A DNA stretch of 64,000 bases from Neobacillus sp. YX16 (GCF_030123505.1 NZ_CP126115.1:1130001-1194000), one strand, 5' to 3'. Shown: positions 16,984 through 25,495, counted from the stretch's first letter. Notes: a model not told the origin generated them from the letters alone. Translations and numbers: made by a program.

Positions 16984-17678
16984 CCAAACTCAGAAATTCT
17001 TTTTAGTTGGTCCGGCTCTAGAATCTGTAATTGCCTTTGACCTTCCATCCGAATAATATTTTTGGACATAAATGTCAAAAGCTTTCTGCTTACGGATTCT
17101 GGAGTTGTTCCAATAAAACTTGCTAAATCCTTCTTTGTAATCGGCAGCGTAAATACCTCATTCTGGATGTTCATTTTTTCATGGAAGAGTAGAAGTGCCT
17201 TTGCAAGCCTTTGTTCTACTTCCATTAAACTTAGATTCCCCATGGATTCATCTGCTTCATAAAGACGGTCGTTCATCGCCACTAAAAAGCGGAACGCCAT
17301 ATCAGAATTACCCTCCATTGTTTTTAAAAAGTCATTTTTTTCTATTGAACATATCATCGTTTGATGGACGGCCTCAGCATTAATATAATGTTTCTCATCT
17401 CTTAAAAGAGAATATAGGCCAAAAAAATCTCCAGGAAACAGAAGTCGAACAATTTGTTCTTTTCCGTCTGCAGATGTTTTCGTTAATTTAATCAGCCCTT
17501 CTTTAACGACAAATAATGTACTTAAACGTTCGCCTTCTCTAAAAATATATTCCCCTTTATGTGCCTTTCGGCTGCGCGTGACCTTCCGTAGTTGCTGAAT
17601 ATCCTCTTCATTCAGCCCTTTAAAAACAGGAACAGTGATGAGACAGGATGATTCATGAGAGCAATGTTCACAACACAC
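16980..17678 (-). CDS. Crp/Fnr-family regulator with FNR-type cysteines
   Basis: With the GTG start at 17678, behind AAGGGAG, the protein has 232 residues; the GTG at 17690 overlaps that SD. N-terminal cysteines are spaced CxxCx4C (CEHCSHESSC) and a further Cys lies in TMICSIE, equivalent to C122 of E. coli FNR (SMVCEIP), so an oxygen-labile 4Fe-4S cluster is likely. Cyclic-nucleotide-type beta-roll (about 20-130), then HTH with recognition helix TPESVSRKL; the E..SR residues match those with which FNR reads TTGAT. Two matching boxes flank the gene, so it probably controls itself and both neighbours. Confidence 0.88.
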   Translation of the reverse strand: MCCEHCSHESSCLITVPVFKGLNEEDIQQLRKVTRSRKAHKGEYIFREGERLSTLFVVKEGLIKLTKTSADGKEQIVRLLFPGDFFGLYSLLRDEKHYINAEAVHQTMICSIEKNDFLKTMEGNSDMAFRFLVAMNDRLYEADESMGNLSLMEVEQRLAKALLLFHEKMNIQNEVFTLPITKKDLASFIGTTPESVSRKLLTFMSKNIIRMEGQRQLQILEPDQLKRISEFG

Positions 17679-17745
17679 GATTATAACCACTCCCTTAGAG
17701 TATTCGTTACTATATAGTTTATCTTTCTTTTTTTGTTTTTGTAGT

Positions 17746-17801
17746 GATTCATATCAACCTTGATGTAAGTCAAGGTTGATATGAATCAATTCTTATAAAC
17801 T
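17746..17801. promoter_or_regulatory. 18-bp perfect inverted repeat containing an FNR-type box
   Basis: GATTCATATCAACCTTGA (17746-17763) and its exact reverse complement (17770-17787) are separated by 6 bases. The middle reads TTGATGTAAGTCAA (17760-17773), 9 of 10 matches to TTGAT-N4-ATCAA. For the rightward HMA gene, a -10-like TATAAA/TAAACT at 17794-17801 sits at the spacing expected of class II activation. The site is also 80-90 bases upstream of the regulator's own start, so it may serve both directions. Confidence 0.75.
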
Positions 17802-17836
17802 AATGTAGAATCCATGATTGAAAGGGGATATTCAAA

Positions 17837-18046
17837 ATGAGTATGATACAGTTATCTCTAAATGATGTTGCCTGCTCTGGGTGTATAGGGAAAATCAAGA
17901 GGAAAATAAAAAGGTATAACGGGATTGAGAAGGTAAAAATTTTAGCGGGCAGTGGTAAAATTGAAATTAACTATAATGAAGCGATTATTGAATCTGAGGA
18001 AATAAATTCTACCATTCATAAATTGGCGATAAGAACATTTGATTAA
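17837..18046 (+). CDS. HMA-domain (heavy-metal-associated) small protein
   Basis: 69 residues in the ferredoxin-like HMA fold with the metal motif ACSGC (CxxC, residues 13-16 region) and the family-typical IEKVKI / GKIEINYN strands. It could be a copper chaperone; the pattern GMTCxxC of CopZ is not exact (here DVACSGC). SD GAAAGGGG precedes the ATG. It follows an FNR-type box and precedes the MBL hydrolase gene in the same orientation, probably one operon. Confidence 0.78.
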   Translation: MSMIQLSLNDVACSGCIGKIKRKIKRYNGIEKVKILAGSGKIEINYNEAIIESEEINSTIHKLAIRTFD

Positions 18047-18096
18047 TATATTCATCCTCTCTGTTAAATAATAAATAAAAACAGGGGGGATTTTTT

Positions 18097-18936
18097 TTGA
18101 AACAAAATCAGGACAGTAAGTTTGAAGGATCATTTCTACCTATGACCTCCATTGGCAGCGGTATGGGTATTGCCGTTTTGCCTGATGTGTATTGTTATAC
18201 GAATCAAATCGTCAATCTAGCATTAGTGGGTAATCAGAATGAATTTGTACTTGTGGATGCAGGTATGCCTAAAAGTGCCGATGAAATTAGCGGAATGATT
18301 GCAGAGCACTTCGGAGAACAGGCACGACCAAGTGCCATCATTCTGACTCATGGTCATTTTGATCATGTTGGTTCGCTGGTTGAACTTCTAGAAAATTGGC
18401 GGGTTCCTGTTTATGCACATGAATTGGAGATCCCTTATTTAACAGGCAAAAAGGATTACCCACCAGGCGACCCAAGTGTCGACGCAGGAATGGTGGCAAA
18501 ATTGTCCCCAATGTTTCCGCATCATGGAATTAATATTGGAGAACAGGTAAAGGCTTTTCCACAGGATGGTTCAATCCCTCATATGCCTGGGTGGAAATGG
18601 ATACATACCCCGGGACACACTCCTGGTCATGTTTCATTATTTCGGGAAGCAGATCGAGCCCTAATCGCTGGGGATGCTTTTGTCACAGTTAAACAAGAAT
18701 CACTTTATAAAGTATTAACGCAAACACAGGAAATAAGCGGGCCACCTCGATATTACACAACGGATTGGGAAGCTGCCTATGAATCCGTTAAAATCCTAGA
18801 GGCTTTGAAGCCAGAAGTAGCCGTAACCGGGCATGGACTCCCAATGAATGGTGAAGAATTAAGAGAGAATCTAAGCTATTTAACAGCTAATTTCAGAGAA
18901 ATAGCTACGCCAAAAAATAGCCGATATACGAATTGA
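18097..18936 (+). CDS. MBL-fold metallo-hydrolase
   Basis: 279 residues from a TTG start behind CAGGGGGGA. The metal motif THGHFDHVG (HxHxDH), a later His in PGHTPGHVS, Asp in IAGDAF and final His in VTGHG are all present, so a binuclear metal site is expected. Related proteins include glyoxalase II, lactonases and persulfide dioxygenases; substrate cannot be assigned. Fifty bases downstream of the HMA gene, so likely FNR-controlled with it. Confidence 0.82.
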   Translation: MKQNQDSKFEGSFLPMTSIGSGMGIAVLPDVYCYTNQIVNLALVGNQNEFVLVDAGMPKSADEISGMIAEHFGEQARPSAIILTHGHFDHVGSLVELLENWRVPVYAHELEIPYLTGKKDYPPGDPSVDAGMVAKLSPMFPHHGINIGEQVKAFPQDGSIPHMPGWKWIHTPGHTPGHVSLFREADRALIAGDAFVTVKQESLYKVLTQTQEISGPPRYYTTDWEAAYESVKILEALKPEVAVTGHGLPMNGEELRENLSYLTANFREIATPKNSRYTN

Positions 18937-18941
18937 AGTAC

Positions 18942-18974
18942 TCCCCATTCCTTGCGAAGGAATGGGGTTTTTTA
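18942..18974 (+). terminator. intrinsic terminator after the MBL gene
   Basis: Stem CCCCATTCCTT / AAGGAATGGGG with a 3-base loop, followed by TTTTTT. Confidence 0.92.
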
Positions 18975-19057
18975 TGGACACTTTTTAGTAAATAGGATAG
19001 TATCAAAGTCATGTATGGATATAATATGTAGAAATGAGATAAAAAAAGGAGTACGAA

Positions 19058-20194
19058 ATGTTAAATACCTTAAACCCTTTTTTACAGGAAGCATGGGAAA
19101 AGTCAGGTTTTCAAAATGCAACTTCTATTCAAGAAGCGGCCATTCCTCTAATTCTTGATGGAAAAGATTTAATCGCAGAATCCCCAACAGGCACTGGCAA
19201 AACACTTGCCTATTTACTGCCGTTATTAAATAAAATTGAATCTAATTCACAATCACTGCAAGCTGTTGTGCTAGCATCTTCACAGGAATTGGTTATGCAG
19301 GTTTATCAAGAATTTCAAAAGTGGTCAGAAGGCAGTGGAGTAAGAGGCACCTCCATAATTGGCGGTGCAAACGTAAAACGCCAGCTTGAAAAATTGAAAA
19401 AGCGCCCCCATGTTATATTTGCTACGCCAGGGCGATTATTTGAATTAATCAAACAGAAAAAAGTGAAAATGCACGAAGTGAAGCTAGTTGTTTTAGATGA
19501 AGGTGATCAACTGCTGATTCCAGAGCATATTAACACGGTCCAAAATATTGTTAAATCAACAATGGGAGATCGCCAAGTGGTTTTATTCTCGGCAACGATG
19601 AAGGCTGGAACGGAGAAATTAGCAAAGGAAATTACCAAGGAACCTGAAATTCTTCGGATAGAAAAGGATGAGATGGCTTCTTCTGGTGATGTTGAGCATA
19701 TCTATTTTCTAGCTGAACCTAGAGATAAGATTAAGCTGCTTGAAAAAATCGCCCGGTTAGAAAACATCAAAGCACTTGCGTTTATTAATGATATTGGCGA
19801 AATTCAAGTATACAAAGAAAAGTTCAATTTTAAAGAATTGTCAACTGGAATTTTACATAGTGACATGAAGAAATTGGAACGACAGGCAGAGCTTAAAGCT
19901 TTTCGTGATGGAAAAACAAAAATGCTAATCGCTACAGATGTGGCAGCGAGAGGATTGGATATTCAGGGCGTTACACATGTTGTTCACGTAGACTTTCCGA
20001 GGGACATTGCTCAATATGTGCATAGAACTGGAAGAACAGGAAGAATGGGCGCGGATGGTACCGTCATTTCATTAGTGACAGAGCGTGAAGAGCGAGAGTT
20101 AAAACGATATTGCCAAGAACTGAATGTCACGCCTAGTAAGAGAATATTTTACAAAGGACAAATTGCTGAGCTAGAACAAAAGGCAAGGCGTTAA
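19058..20194 (+). CDS. yfmL: DEAD-box-type RNA helicase, YfmL-like
   Basis: 378 residues, the length of B. subtilis YfmL, which assists 50S ribosome assembly. Motif Q (SGFQNATSIQEAA), motif I (SPTGTGKT), motif Ia, TPGR, motif II as VLDEGDQ, SAT, and C-terminal motifs ATDVAARGLDI and HRTGRTGR are all present. Motif II is D-E-G-D instead of D-E-A-D; the third position is known to vary in this subfamily. Unlike larger DEAD-box proteins it has no C-terminal extension. Monocistronic with its own terminator. Confidence 0.85.
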   Translation: MLNTLNPFLQEAWEKSGFQNATSIQEAAIPLILDGKDLIAESPTGTGKTLAYLLPLLNKIESNSQSLQAVVLASSQELVMQVYQEFQKWSEGSGVRGTSIIGGANVKRQLEKLKKRPHVIFATPGRLFELIKQKKVKMHEVKLVVLDEGDQLLIPEHINTVQNIVKSTMGDRQVVLFSATMKAGTEKLAKEITKEPEILRIEKDEMASSGDVEHIYFLAEPRDKIKLLEKIARLENIKALAFINDIGEIQVYKEKFNFKELSTGILHSDMKKLERQAELKAFRDGKTKMLIATDVAARGLDIQGVTHVVHVDFPRDIAQYVHRTGRTGRMGADGTVISLVTEREERELKRYCQELNVTPSKRIFYKGQIAELEQKARR

Positions 20195-20197
20195 TCT

Positions 20198-20226
20198 AAG
20201 ACAGTGGGGATACCTGCTGTCTTTTA
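20198..20226 (+). terminator. short intrinsic terminator after yfmL
   Basis: Stem AAGACAG / CTGTCTT with a 12-base loop, followed by TT and an AT-rich stretch. Moderate strength. Confidence 0.6.
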
Positions 20227-20280
20227 TTATTGCAGGATTTCCACAAATTTTATAGAATTTTATCAACAGGGGGGATTACC

Positions 20281-21750
20281 ATGGAAAATCCTAAGTTAAA
20301 GAAATATCTAAATGAGTGGATTGAGGAAGCCACAATCACTCAAATGCAGGAAAAGATGACTAACGGAGCACTTACATCTAAAGAACTTGTGATGATGTAT
20401 CTACATAGAATCTCTGTTTATGATAAAAGGATTAACGCTATCCTTGAGGTTAACCCAGATGCATTACATATCGCAGCAGCTCTTGATGCTGAACGCAAGG
20501 AAACGGGACCACGCAGTGCGCTGCACGGGATTCCCATTTTAATAAAAGACAATATTGATAGTGCTGATAAAATGCATACGAGTGCGGGTTCTTTAGCTTT
20601 AAAGGATTCCATTGCCTTGAAGGATTCTTATGTAGCAGAACAGTTACGGAAAGCTGGAGCTGTCATCCTTGGGAAAACAAATATGACTGAGTGGGCAAAC
20701 TTTATGGCAATCGGTATGGAAAGCGGCTATAGTTCACGAGGTGGTCAGGTATTAAATCCATATGGACCTGATAAATTTATTGTGGGCGGTTCTAGTTCGG
20801 GTTCGGGTGCAGCAGTTGCGGCAAATTTAGCGGCAGCAGCGATAGGAACGGAAACGTCTGGATCAATTTTAAATCCAGCCTGTCAAAACTCATTAGTGGG
20901 AATCAAACCTACAGTGGGGCTGATCAGCAGGAAAGGAATAATACCGATTGCGCATACACAGGATACAGCAGGACCTATGTCTAGAACGGTTCGGGATGCA
21001 GTGATTCTATTGAATGCATTAACAGGCAGAGACGAGGAAGATGCAATAACAAGAACAAATCCACTTGTGGAGAAGGACTTTACAGAGCATTTACGTAAGG
21101 ACGGACTCAAAGGTAAAAAAGTGGGAATTGCTTTAGAAGGATTCATCGAACAGCAAAGTGAAGAAAAGCAAAAAATCTTTCATGATGCTGTCGCGATTTT
21201 GGAGGCAGCCGGTGCAGAGGTAATTGAAAATATAGAAATTCCGTCCGCAAAAGTAAAATGGCCGTCCGATGTTTTAACTTATGAATTTAAACCAGATATA
21301 AACGCTTATTTAAGTAACCTTCATCCATCTATACCTATAAGGACGTTAAATGACATCATTCAATTTAATAAGGAAAATGAAGAAATAATGCTCAAGTATG
21401 GACAGGCAGTATTATTGGATTCGGATGCTACTAGTGGTTCATTAACGGAAGCGGAATATGTAAAGGCTTTAGAATTTGATTATTATCATTCAACCAAGCA
21501 GGGAATTGATTACGCGTTAGAAACGTATCAATTGGATGCAATTCTTTTCCCTAGCGAGGAAGGTTCACATATTAGTGGTAAAGCTGGTTATCCAACGATT
21601 GCTGTTCCTGCTGGGTATACCTCAGAAGGTGAACCTGTCGGAATAACCTTTGCGGGAACTGCTTATAGTGAACCACAGCTGATTGAAGCCGCTTATGCGT
21701 TTGAACAGCTAACAAAGTTCCGAAGAGCACCAGTAATTGGGGTTGAATAA
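20281..21750 (+). CDS. amidase-signature family amidohydrolase
   Basis: 489 residues from ATG 20281 behind AGGGGGGA; the upstream in-frame ATG at 20230 has no SD. The Ser-cisSer-Lys triad is visible: Lys in ILIKDNID, Ser in the glycine/serine stretch VGGSSSGSGAAVAANL, and Ser in GTETSGSILNPA. Related enzymes hydrolyse amides of many kinds; this is not GatA, as it lacks the gatCAB context and is shaped like stand-alone amidases of bacilli. Substrate unknown. Confidence 0.85.
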   Translation: MENPKLKKYLNEWIEEATITQMQEKMTNGALTSKELVMMYLHRISVYDKRINAILEVNPDALHIAAALDAERKETGPRSALHGIPILIKDNIDSADKMHTSAGSLALKDSIALKDSYVAEQLRKAGAVILGKTNMTEWANFMAIGMESGYSSRGGQVLNPYGPDKFIVGGSSSGSGAAVAANLAAAAIGTETSGSILNPACQNSLVGIKPTVGLISRKGIIPIAHTQDTAGPMSRTVRDAVILLNALTGRDEEDAITRTNPLVEKDFTEHLRKDGLKGKKVGIALEGFIEQQSEEKQKIFHDAVAILEAAGAEVIENIEIPSAKVKWPSDVLTYEFKPDINAYLSNLHPSIPIRTLNDIIQFNKENEEIMLKYGQAVLLDSDATSGSLTEAEYVKALEFDYYHSTKQGIDYALETYQLDAILFPSEEGSHISGKAGYPTIAVPAGYTSEGEPVGITFAGTAYSEPQLIEAAYAFEQLTKFRRAPVIGVE

Positions 21751-21805
21751 CTTCATTTCTTTTCACTCATACTATTTATGAATTTCTCTAGAAGGAGATG
21801 ATAGT

Positions 21806-21940
21806 GTGGGAAGACAGAAACTCGGTAATGCCAATGCCCAGCGAAATAACAATCGTAAAAAGGGAATGAAAAACAGCGCTGAACTTGTTGAGTTTTCAAC
21901 AGGTGAAGAATTAAAACAGAATCGTCCTCATGGTAAATAA
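21806..21940 (+). CDS. small basic protein, 44 aa
   Basis: A GTG at 21806, eight bases behind AAGGAG, opens a 44-residue frame rich in Asn, Arg, Lys and Gly (starts MGRQKLGNANAQRNNNRKKG) with an acidic middle and PHGK end. It is followed directly by a terminator. Composition resembles small spore-associated proteins of bacilli, but no family was recognised. Confidence 0.6.
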   Translation: MGRQKLGNANAQRNNNRKKGMKNSAELVEFSTGEELKQNRPHGK

Positions 21941-21943
21941 AGG

Positions 21944-21975
21944 AACACGCCTCCTGTTTTAGGAGGCGTGTTTCA
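21944..21975 (+). terminator. intrinsic terminator after the 44-aa gene
   Basis: Stem AACACGCCTCC / GGAGGCGTGTT with a 7-base loop (TGTTTTA), then TTCATTTT. Confidence 0.88.
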
Positions 21976-22054
21976 TTTTGTGGATAATTAAAAATAGCGA
22001 TGAGAGCCCGAAACCTTATAAAAAGTAAAGAAGCGGTCACTTATCAGGGCGATA

Positions 22055-22080
22055 GCCTCCTGATTTAGGAGGCGTGTTAA
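22055..22080. other. near-duplicate of the preceding hairpin
   Basis: GCCTCC-TGATTTA-GGAGGC followed by GTGTTAAAT repeats the loop-side sequence of the terminator at 21944-21975 with one change in the loop, but its left arm lacks the outer pairs. It lies just after the minus-strand Rieske oxidoreductase gene and could act as a weak terminator there, or be a degenerate duplicate. Confidence 0.45.
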
Positions 22081-22089
22081 ATATTCGTA

Positions 22090-23622
22090 TTATTTATCCC
22101 CGACATACTTAAGCGGCTTCTTAGCTGGACCTTCAATCACATCCCCTTCATAGGAGAAGCGGGAACCGTGACATGGGCAGTCCCATGATTTTTCCGCATG
22201 ATTCCATTCACATTCACAGCCAAGATGTGTACAGGTTGTATCTACAATATATAGCTTACCGTTTTCATCCTTATAAGCCCCTGCACGTTGTCCATTATGC
22301 ATGACGACCGAGCCTTCTCCATTTTTCAAGTCCCCAGGATCCTTTGGCACAAATTCAAGCTTTCCTTTTATTAAATGCTTAGCTACGTCAGCATTTGTGG
22401 TTACTATCGATTTAATATCAGGGTCAGCGTCAAAACGGGATGGTGAAAATAAGTCCTTATATGGATTATCACGATTAATAATATAATCGGTCAGTATATG
22501 AGCAGCAAGAATTCCCGATGTCATCCCCCACTTTTTATAGCCGGTTGCTACTAAAATATGTTCTTTACTTGCTGTAATTGGACCAATGTATGGCACCTTA
22601 TCTAAGCTAACCAAGTCCTGTGCTGACCACCGGTAATGATACTCAGAGAGATCAAATACCTCTTTCGCAAAGGACTCCAGTGCGAGATAATGCCGGAGCG
22701 TATCCATACCCTGTCCAGTTTTATGGTTTTCACCGCCAAGGATAAGGAGGTTACCACCCTCTATCGGTGTATAACGAATAGACCGAGTCGGGCTATCAGC
22801 ACTGATATACATGCCCCCTGGGTACTTCATGTCCGTTTTAATTCCAATCGCATAGGACCTATCAGCATACATCCTCGCAAAATAAAGGCCAGGTTTATCG
22901 TAAAAAGGGAAGTGGGATGAGATAATCACATGCCTGCAGGTAACATGGTGCCCATCCTTAGTTACAACCTTTGGCTGTGAGGTCTCTTCATCCTCAATTG
23001 TATCTGCTACCGTATTTTCATAAAAAGAACAGCCTGAATTTACAGCTTCATCTAGGAGTCCTTTTAAAAATTTCAAAGGGTGATATTGAGCTTGATTTCG
23101 CATTAGTAAAGCTGATTTTATTTGAATATCAAAAGGAATGTTACCTACTAAGTCCCCATCAATTCCAAGTCTTTGGTAAGCAGCCCACTCTGTTTCCAGC
23201 TTCTGGGCATAATGGTCTGAGGTAGCGTATACATAGGCGTCTTGTTGACTGAAGTCACACTCTATTCCCTTTTCTTTCACAGTAGTTTCAACGAATTTAA
23301 TGGCATTGGAGGCTGATTCGAAATATTGCTTTGCCTTTTCCTCGCCAAAATGACTTATTAATTCATCGTATATCAAACCATGCTGGGCAGTCAGCTTAGC
23401 AGTTGTATGCCCGGTTGTGCCGTTTAGCACTCCTCCTGCCTCTAATACAGCAACTTTTACCCCTTCCTTCGCAAGCAAATAGGCGGCAGTTATACCAGTA
23501 ATTCCAGCTCCGACAATAACAACATCTACGGTTTTATCCTCATTTAGCTTTTCGAAAGTTGGTAATTCTATTTCACGCCAGTAGGTACGGGGAAATTGGT
23601 GGGTATTTTCAGTTGAACTCAT
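22090..23622 (-). CDS. yhfW: FAD-dependent oxidoreductase with C-terminal Rieske domain, YhfW-like
   Basis: 510 residues, same size and layout as B. subtilis YhfW. N-terminal FAD-binding DAO fold with VIVGAGITGITAAYLLAKEG (residues 35-54 region), then a C-terminal Rieske [2Fe-2S] domain: CTHLGCECEWN and CPCHGSRF give the cluster ligands. There is no signal peptide, so it works in the cytoplasm. The electron acceptor and substrate are unknown. It is monocistronic, and its SD (CTGGAGGT, minus strand) lies directly upstream of the ATG. Confidence 0.9.
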   Translation of the reverse strand: MSSTENTHQFPRTYWREIELPTFEKLNEDKTVDVVIVGAGITGITAAYLLAKEGVKVAVLEAGGVLNGTTGHTTAKLTAQHGLIYDELISHFGEEKAKQYFESASNAIKFVETTVKEKGIECDFSQQDAYVYATSDHYAQKLETEWAAYQRLGIDGDLVGNIPFDIQIKSALLMRNQAQYHPLKFLKGLLDEAVNSGCSFYENTVADTIEDEETSQPKVVTKDGHHVTCRHVIISSHFPFYDKPGLYFARMYADRSYAIGIKTDMKYPGGMYISADSPTRSIRYTPIEGGNLLILGGENHKTGQGMDTLRHYLALESFAKEVFDLSEYHYRWSAQDLVSLDKVPYIGPITASKEHILVATGYKKWGMTSGILAAHILTDYIINRDNPYKDLFSPSRFDADPDIKSIVTTNADVAKHLIKGKLEFVPKDPGDLKNGEGSVVMHNGQRAGAYKDENGKLYIVDTTCTHLGCECEWNHAEKSWDCPCHGSRFSYEGDVIEGPAKKPLKYVGDK

Positions 23623-23797
23623 TTGTTGACCTCCAGTAAGATATTCATAGGATTAATTTTTCCAATTATAGCGAAATCATGTAATGGTTCCAGTTATAAA
23701 AAATATTATTTGGAAATAGATTTAGATTGACGAAAGATTGTAGTATTGATATTTTCAATATAATAACTATTTTGTAAATTAAGAAGAGGGTGCTGAT

Positions 23798-24937
23798 ATG
23801 GGGAAGAAATTTGAGACAGAAATTTTACATGGTGGGAAGAAAAGTAATAGTAAAATATCGAGTAAAGTTACACCGATTTATCAGACCTCTGCATTTGCCT
23901 TTAAAGACCTTGAGGAATTAGAAGGATTTTACCATGGGAATGGTCAATATCTTTATTCACGGGTAGGCAATCCGAATACAGATGAATTAGGAGAAGGTGT
24001 TGCAAGACTTGAGGGTGCTCCTGCGGGTGTAGCAGCGTCATCGGGTTTGTCAGCTATTTTAGCCGGTGTGTTGGCCGTTGTGAAAAACGGAGATCATATT
24101 ATTGCAGCAGATGATTTATATGGTGGCAGTTACCATATGCTGAAAGAAGAATTAAATCATTTTGGGATTGAAACAAGTTTTGTTTCCTTTACAAATTTAG
24201 ATGAAGTAGAAAAGGAAATTAAAGAAAATACGAAACTGCTTTATACTGAATCCATTACGAATCCTTTACTAAGGGTGGAGGATATCAAAGGAGTAGTTGA
24301 ACTAGCCCATAAGCACCAACTAAATACTCTAGTTGATAATACATTTGCAACTCCCTATCATTGTCGACCATACCTAATGGGAATAGATTTGGTGGTGCAT
24401 AGTGCAACCAAGTATATTGGGGGGCATAGCGATGTAACAGTTGGAGTCCTTACTGGCAGAGAAGATCTAGTTGCCAATGCACGCACGAAAATTGTAAATC
24501 TGGGTACAAATGTAAGTCCGTTTGAAGCATGGCTGACATGCCGCGGTTTAAAAACATTAGCATTGAGAATGAAAGCACAATCCAGTAACGCAAAGAAATT
24601 AGCAGAAGCATTGTCAAATAATCGTTTTGTTGAAAAAGTCTATTATCCCTTTGACCAAGATCAAGATGGTTTTGGAGCAATGGTGACCATTGAGCTTTCA
24701 AAAACAGTCGATATCAGTCAATTTTTTCGCTCGTTAGCTTGGATTAAAATTGCTCCAACACTTGCCGGAGTCGAAACCACTGTTTCCCATCCATTAACGA
24801 CTTCTCACCGGTCACTTCCACAAGAAGCCTGTGAAGCTTTGGGGATTACGAATGAAGTTGTACGTATTTCAGTAGGAATCGAACATGCTGATGATATAAT
24901 TGCACAATTTGAACAGGCAATTGAGAAATCACTATAA
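23798..24937 (+). CDS. PLP-dependent transsulfuration-family enzyme (methionine biosynthesis)
   Basis: 379 residues of the Cys/Met metabolism fold type I family. PLP Lys lies in HSATKYIGGHSDV; the family SGLSAILAGVLA and TNPLLRVEDI segments and the C-terminal SVGIEHADDIIAQ are present. It could be cystathionine gamma-synthase, gamma-lyase or an O-acylhomoserine sulfhydrylase; sequence by eye does not separate these. No SAM (S-box) riboswitch or T-box is recognisable in the 160 bases upstream. Single gene with a strong terminator. Confidence 0.85.
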   Translation: MGKKFETEILHGGKKSNSKISSKVTPIYQTSAFAFKDLEELEGFYHGNGQYLYSRVGNPNTDELGEGVARLEGAPAGVAASSGLSAILAGVLAVVKNGDHIIAADDLYGGSYHMLKEELNHFGIETSFVSFTNLDEVEKEIKENTKLLYTESITNPLLRVEDIKGVVELAHKHQLNTLVDNTFATPYHCRPYLMGIDLVVHSATKYIGGHSDVTVGVLTGREDLVANARTKIVNLGTNVSPFEAWLTCRGLKTLALRMKAQSSNAKKLAEALSNNRFVEKVYYPFDQDQDGFGAMVTIELSKTVDISQFFRSLAWIKIAPTLAGVETTVSHPLTTSHRSLPQEACEALGITNEVVRISVGIEHADDIIAQFEQAIEKSL

Positions 24938-24942
24938 TAATA

Positions 24943-24981
24943 TTAAAGAACCCTGGGATTTAATCGCCTAGGGTTCTTTTA
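24943..24981 (+). terminator. intrinsic terminator after the PLP enzyme gene
   Basis: Stem AAAGAACCCTGGG / CCTAGGGTTCTTT followed by T residues; repeat array A starts 3 bases later. Confidence 0.9.
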
Positions 24982-24983
24982 AT

Positions 24984-25210
24984 GGTCTTTATGAAAGCTT
25001 CATGGTTACCACTATTTCGATTTTCTAATGATTTCGGTCATCATGAAACCGTCATGGTTACCACTTTTTAAATTTTTCTAGGATTTTGGTCATCATGAAG
25101 GCTTCATAGTTACCACTTTTTGGGTTTTTCTATGATATTGGTCATCATGAGGGCCTCATGGTTACCACTATTTCGATTTTCCTATGTTTACGGTCTTCAT
25201 GGATTTTTAT
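24984..25210. repeat. 52-bp tandem repeat array A (4 units plus a partial fifth)
   Basis: Units start at 24984, 25036, 25088, 25140 and 25192, exactly 52 bases apart. Each begins with a 27-base hyphenated dyad, GGTCATCATGA ... TCATGGTTACC, followed by a 25-base spacer rich in T (ACTATTTCGATTTTCTA type). Spacers are conserved between units, so this is not CRISPR. Same period and architecture as arrays B (36396) and C (62446) although the sequences differ. Confidence 0.92.
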
Positions 25211-25304
25211 TAGTTATTGTTCGTCAATTTTCGGTCTTTAGCCTTCCGTGTGGTAGATTCTTAAAGAATATATAACAAGGCCCAATGTTAAGAAGAATTA
25301 AATG

Positions 25305-25445
25305 CTACTCTATTTCCTTTTTTACGGGATCAATACGGGTGGAGTCTTCGGAGTTAAGACTTCCTCTTAAAAAATAAACCAGTGTACCCCCAACAATACC
25401 AAGACAAATGATAAACCCAATGGCAGCAATCCACCATCCAGCCAT
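25305..25445 (-). CDS. small single-pass membrane protein, 46 aa
   Basis: 46 residues: MAGWW then a glycine-rich membrane helix (about 5-26, IGFIICLGIVGGTLVYF) and a polar charged tail ending VKKEIE. The SD (AAGGGGGG, 7 bases ahead of the ATG on the minus strand) lies inside the 3' arm of a hairpin. Function unknown; it follows the DUF1360 gene in the same orientation. Confidence 0.7.
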   Translation of the reverse strand: MAGWWIAAIGFIICLGIVGGTLVYFLRGSLNSEDSTRIDPVKKEIE

Positions 25446-25449
25446 TCAA

Positions 25450-25490
25450 ATCCCCCCTTTTCTAATGTTTATGCGAAAGGGGGATCTTTT
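25450..25490. promoter_or_regulatory. hairpin covering the SD of the 46-aa gene
   Basis: On the plus strand ATCCCCCCTTTTC pairs with GAAAGGGGGAT and is followed by CTTTTTTTC, a terminator for rightward transcription. On the minus strand the same stem buries the SD AAGGGGGG of the 46-aa gene, so read-through mRNA from the DUF1360 gene would have that SD masked. Confidence 0.6.
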
Positions 25491-25495
25491 TTTCT

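Noticed and set aside
23640..23797. SAM riboswitch or T-box in front of the methionine-type PLP enzyme gene
   Set aside because: No S-box core, T-box motif or leader terminator is visible in this short AT-rich region.
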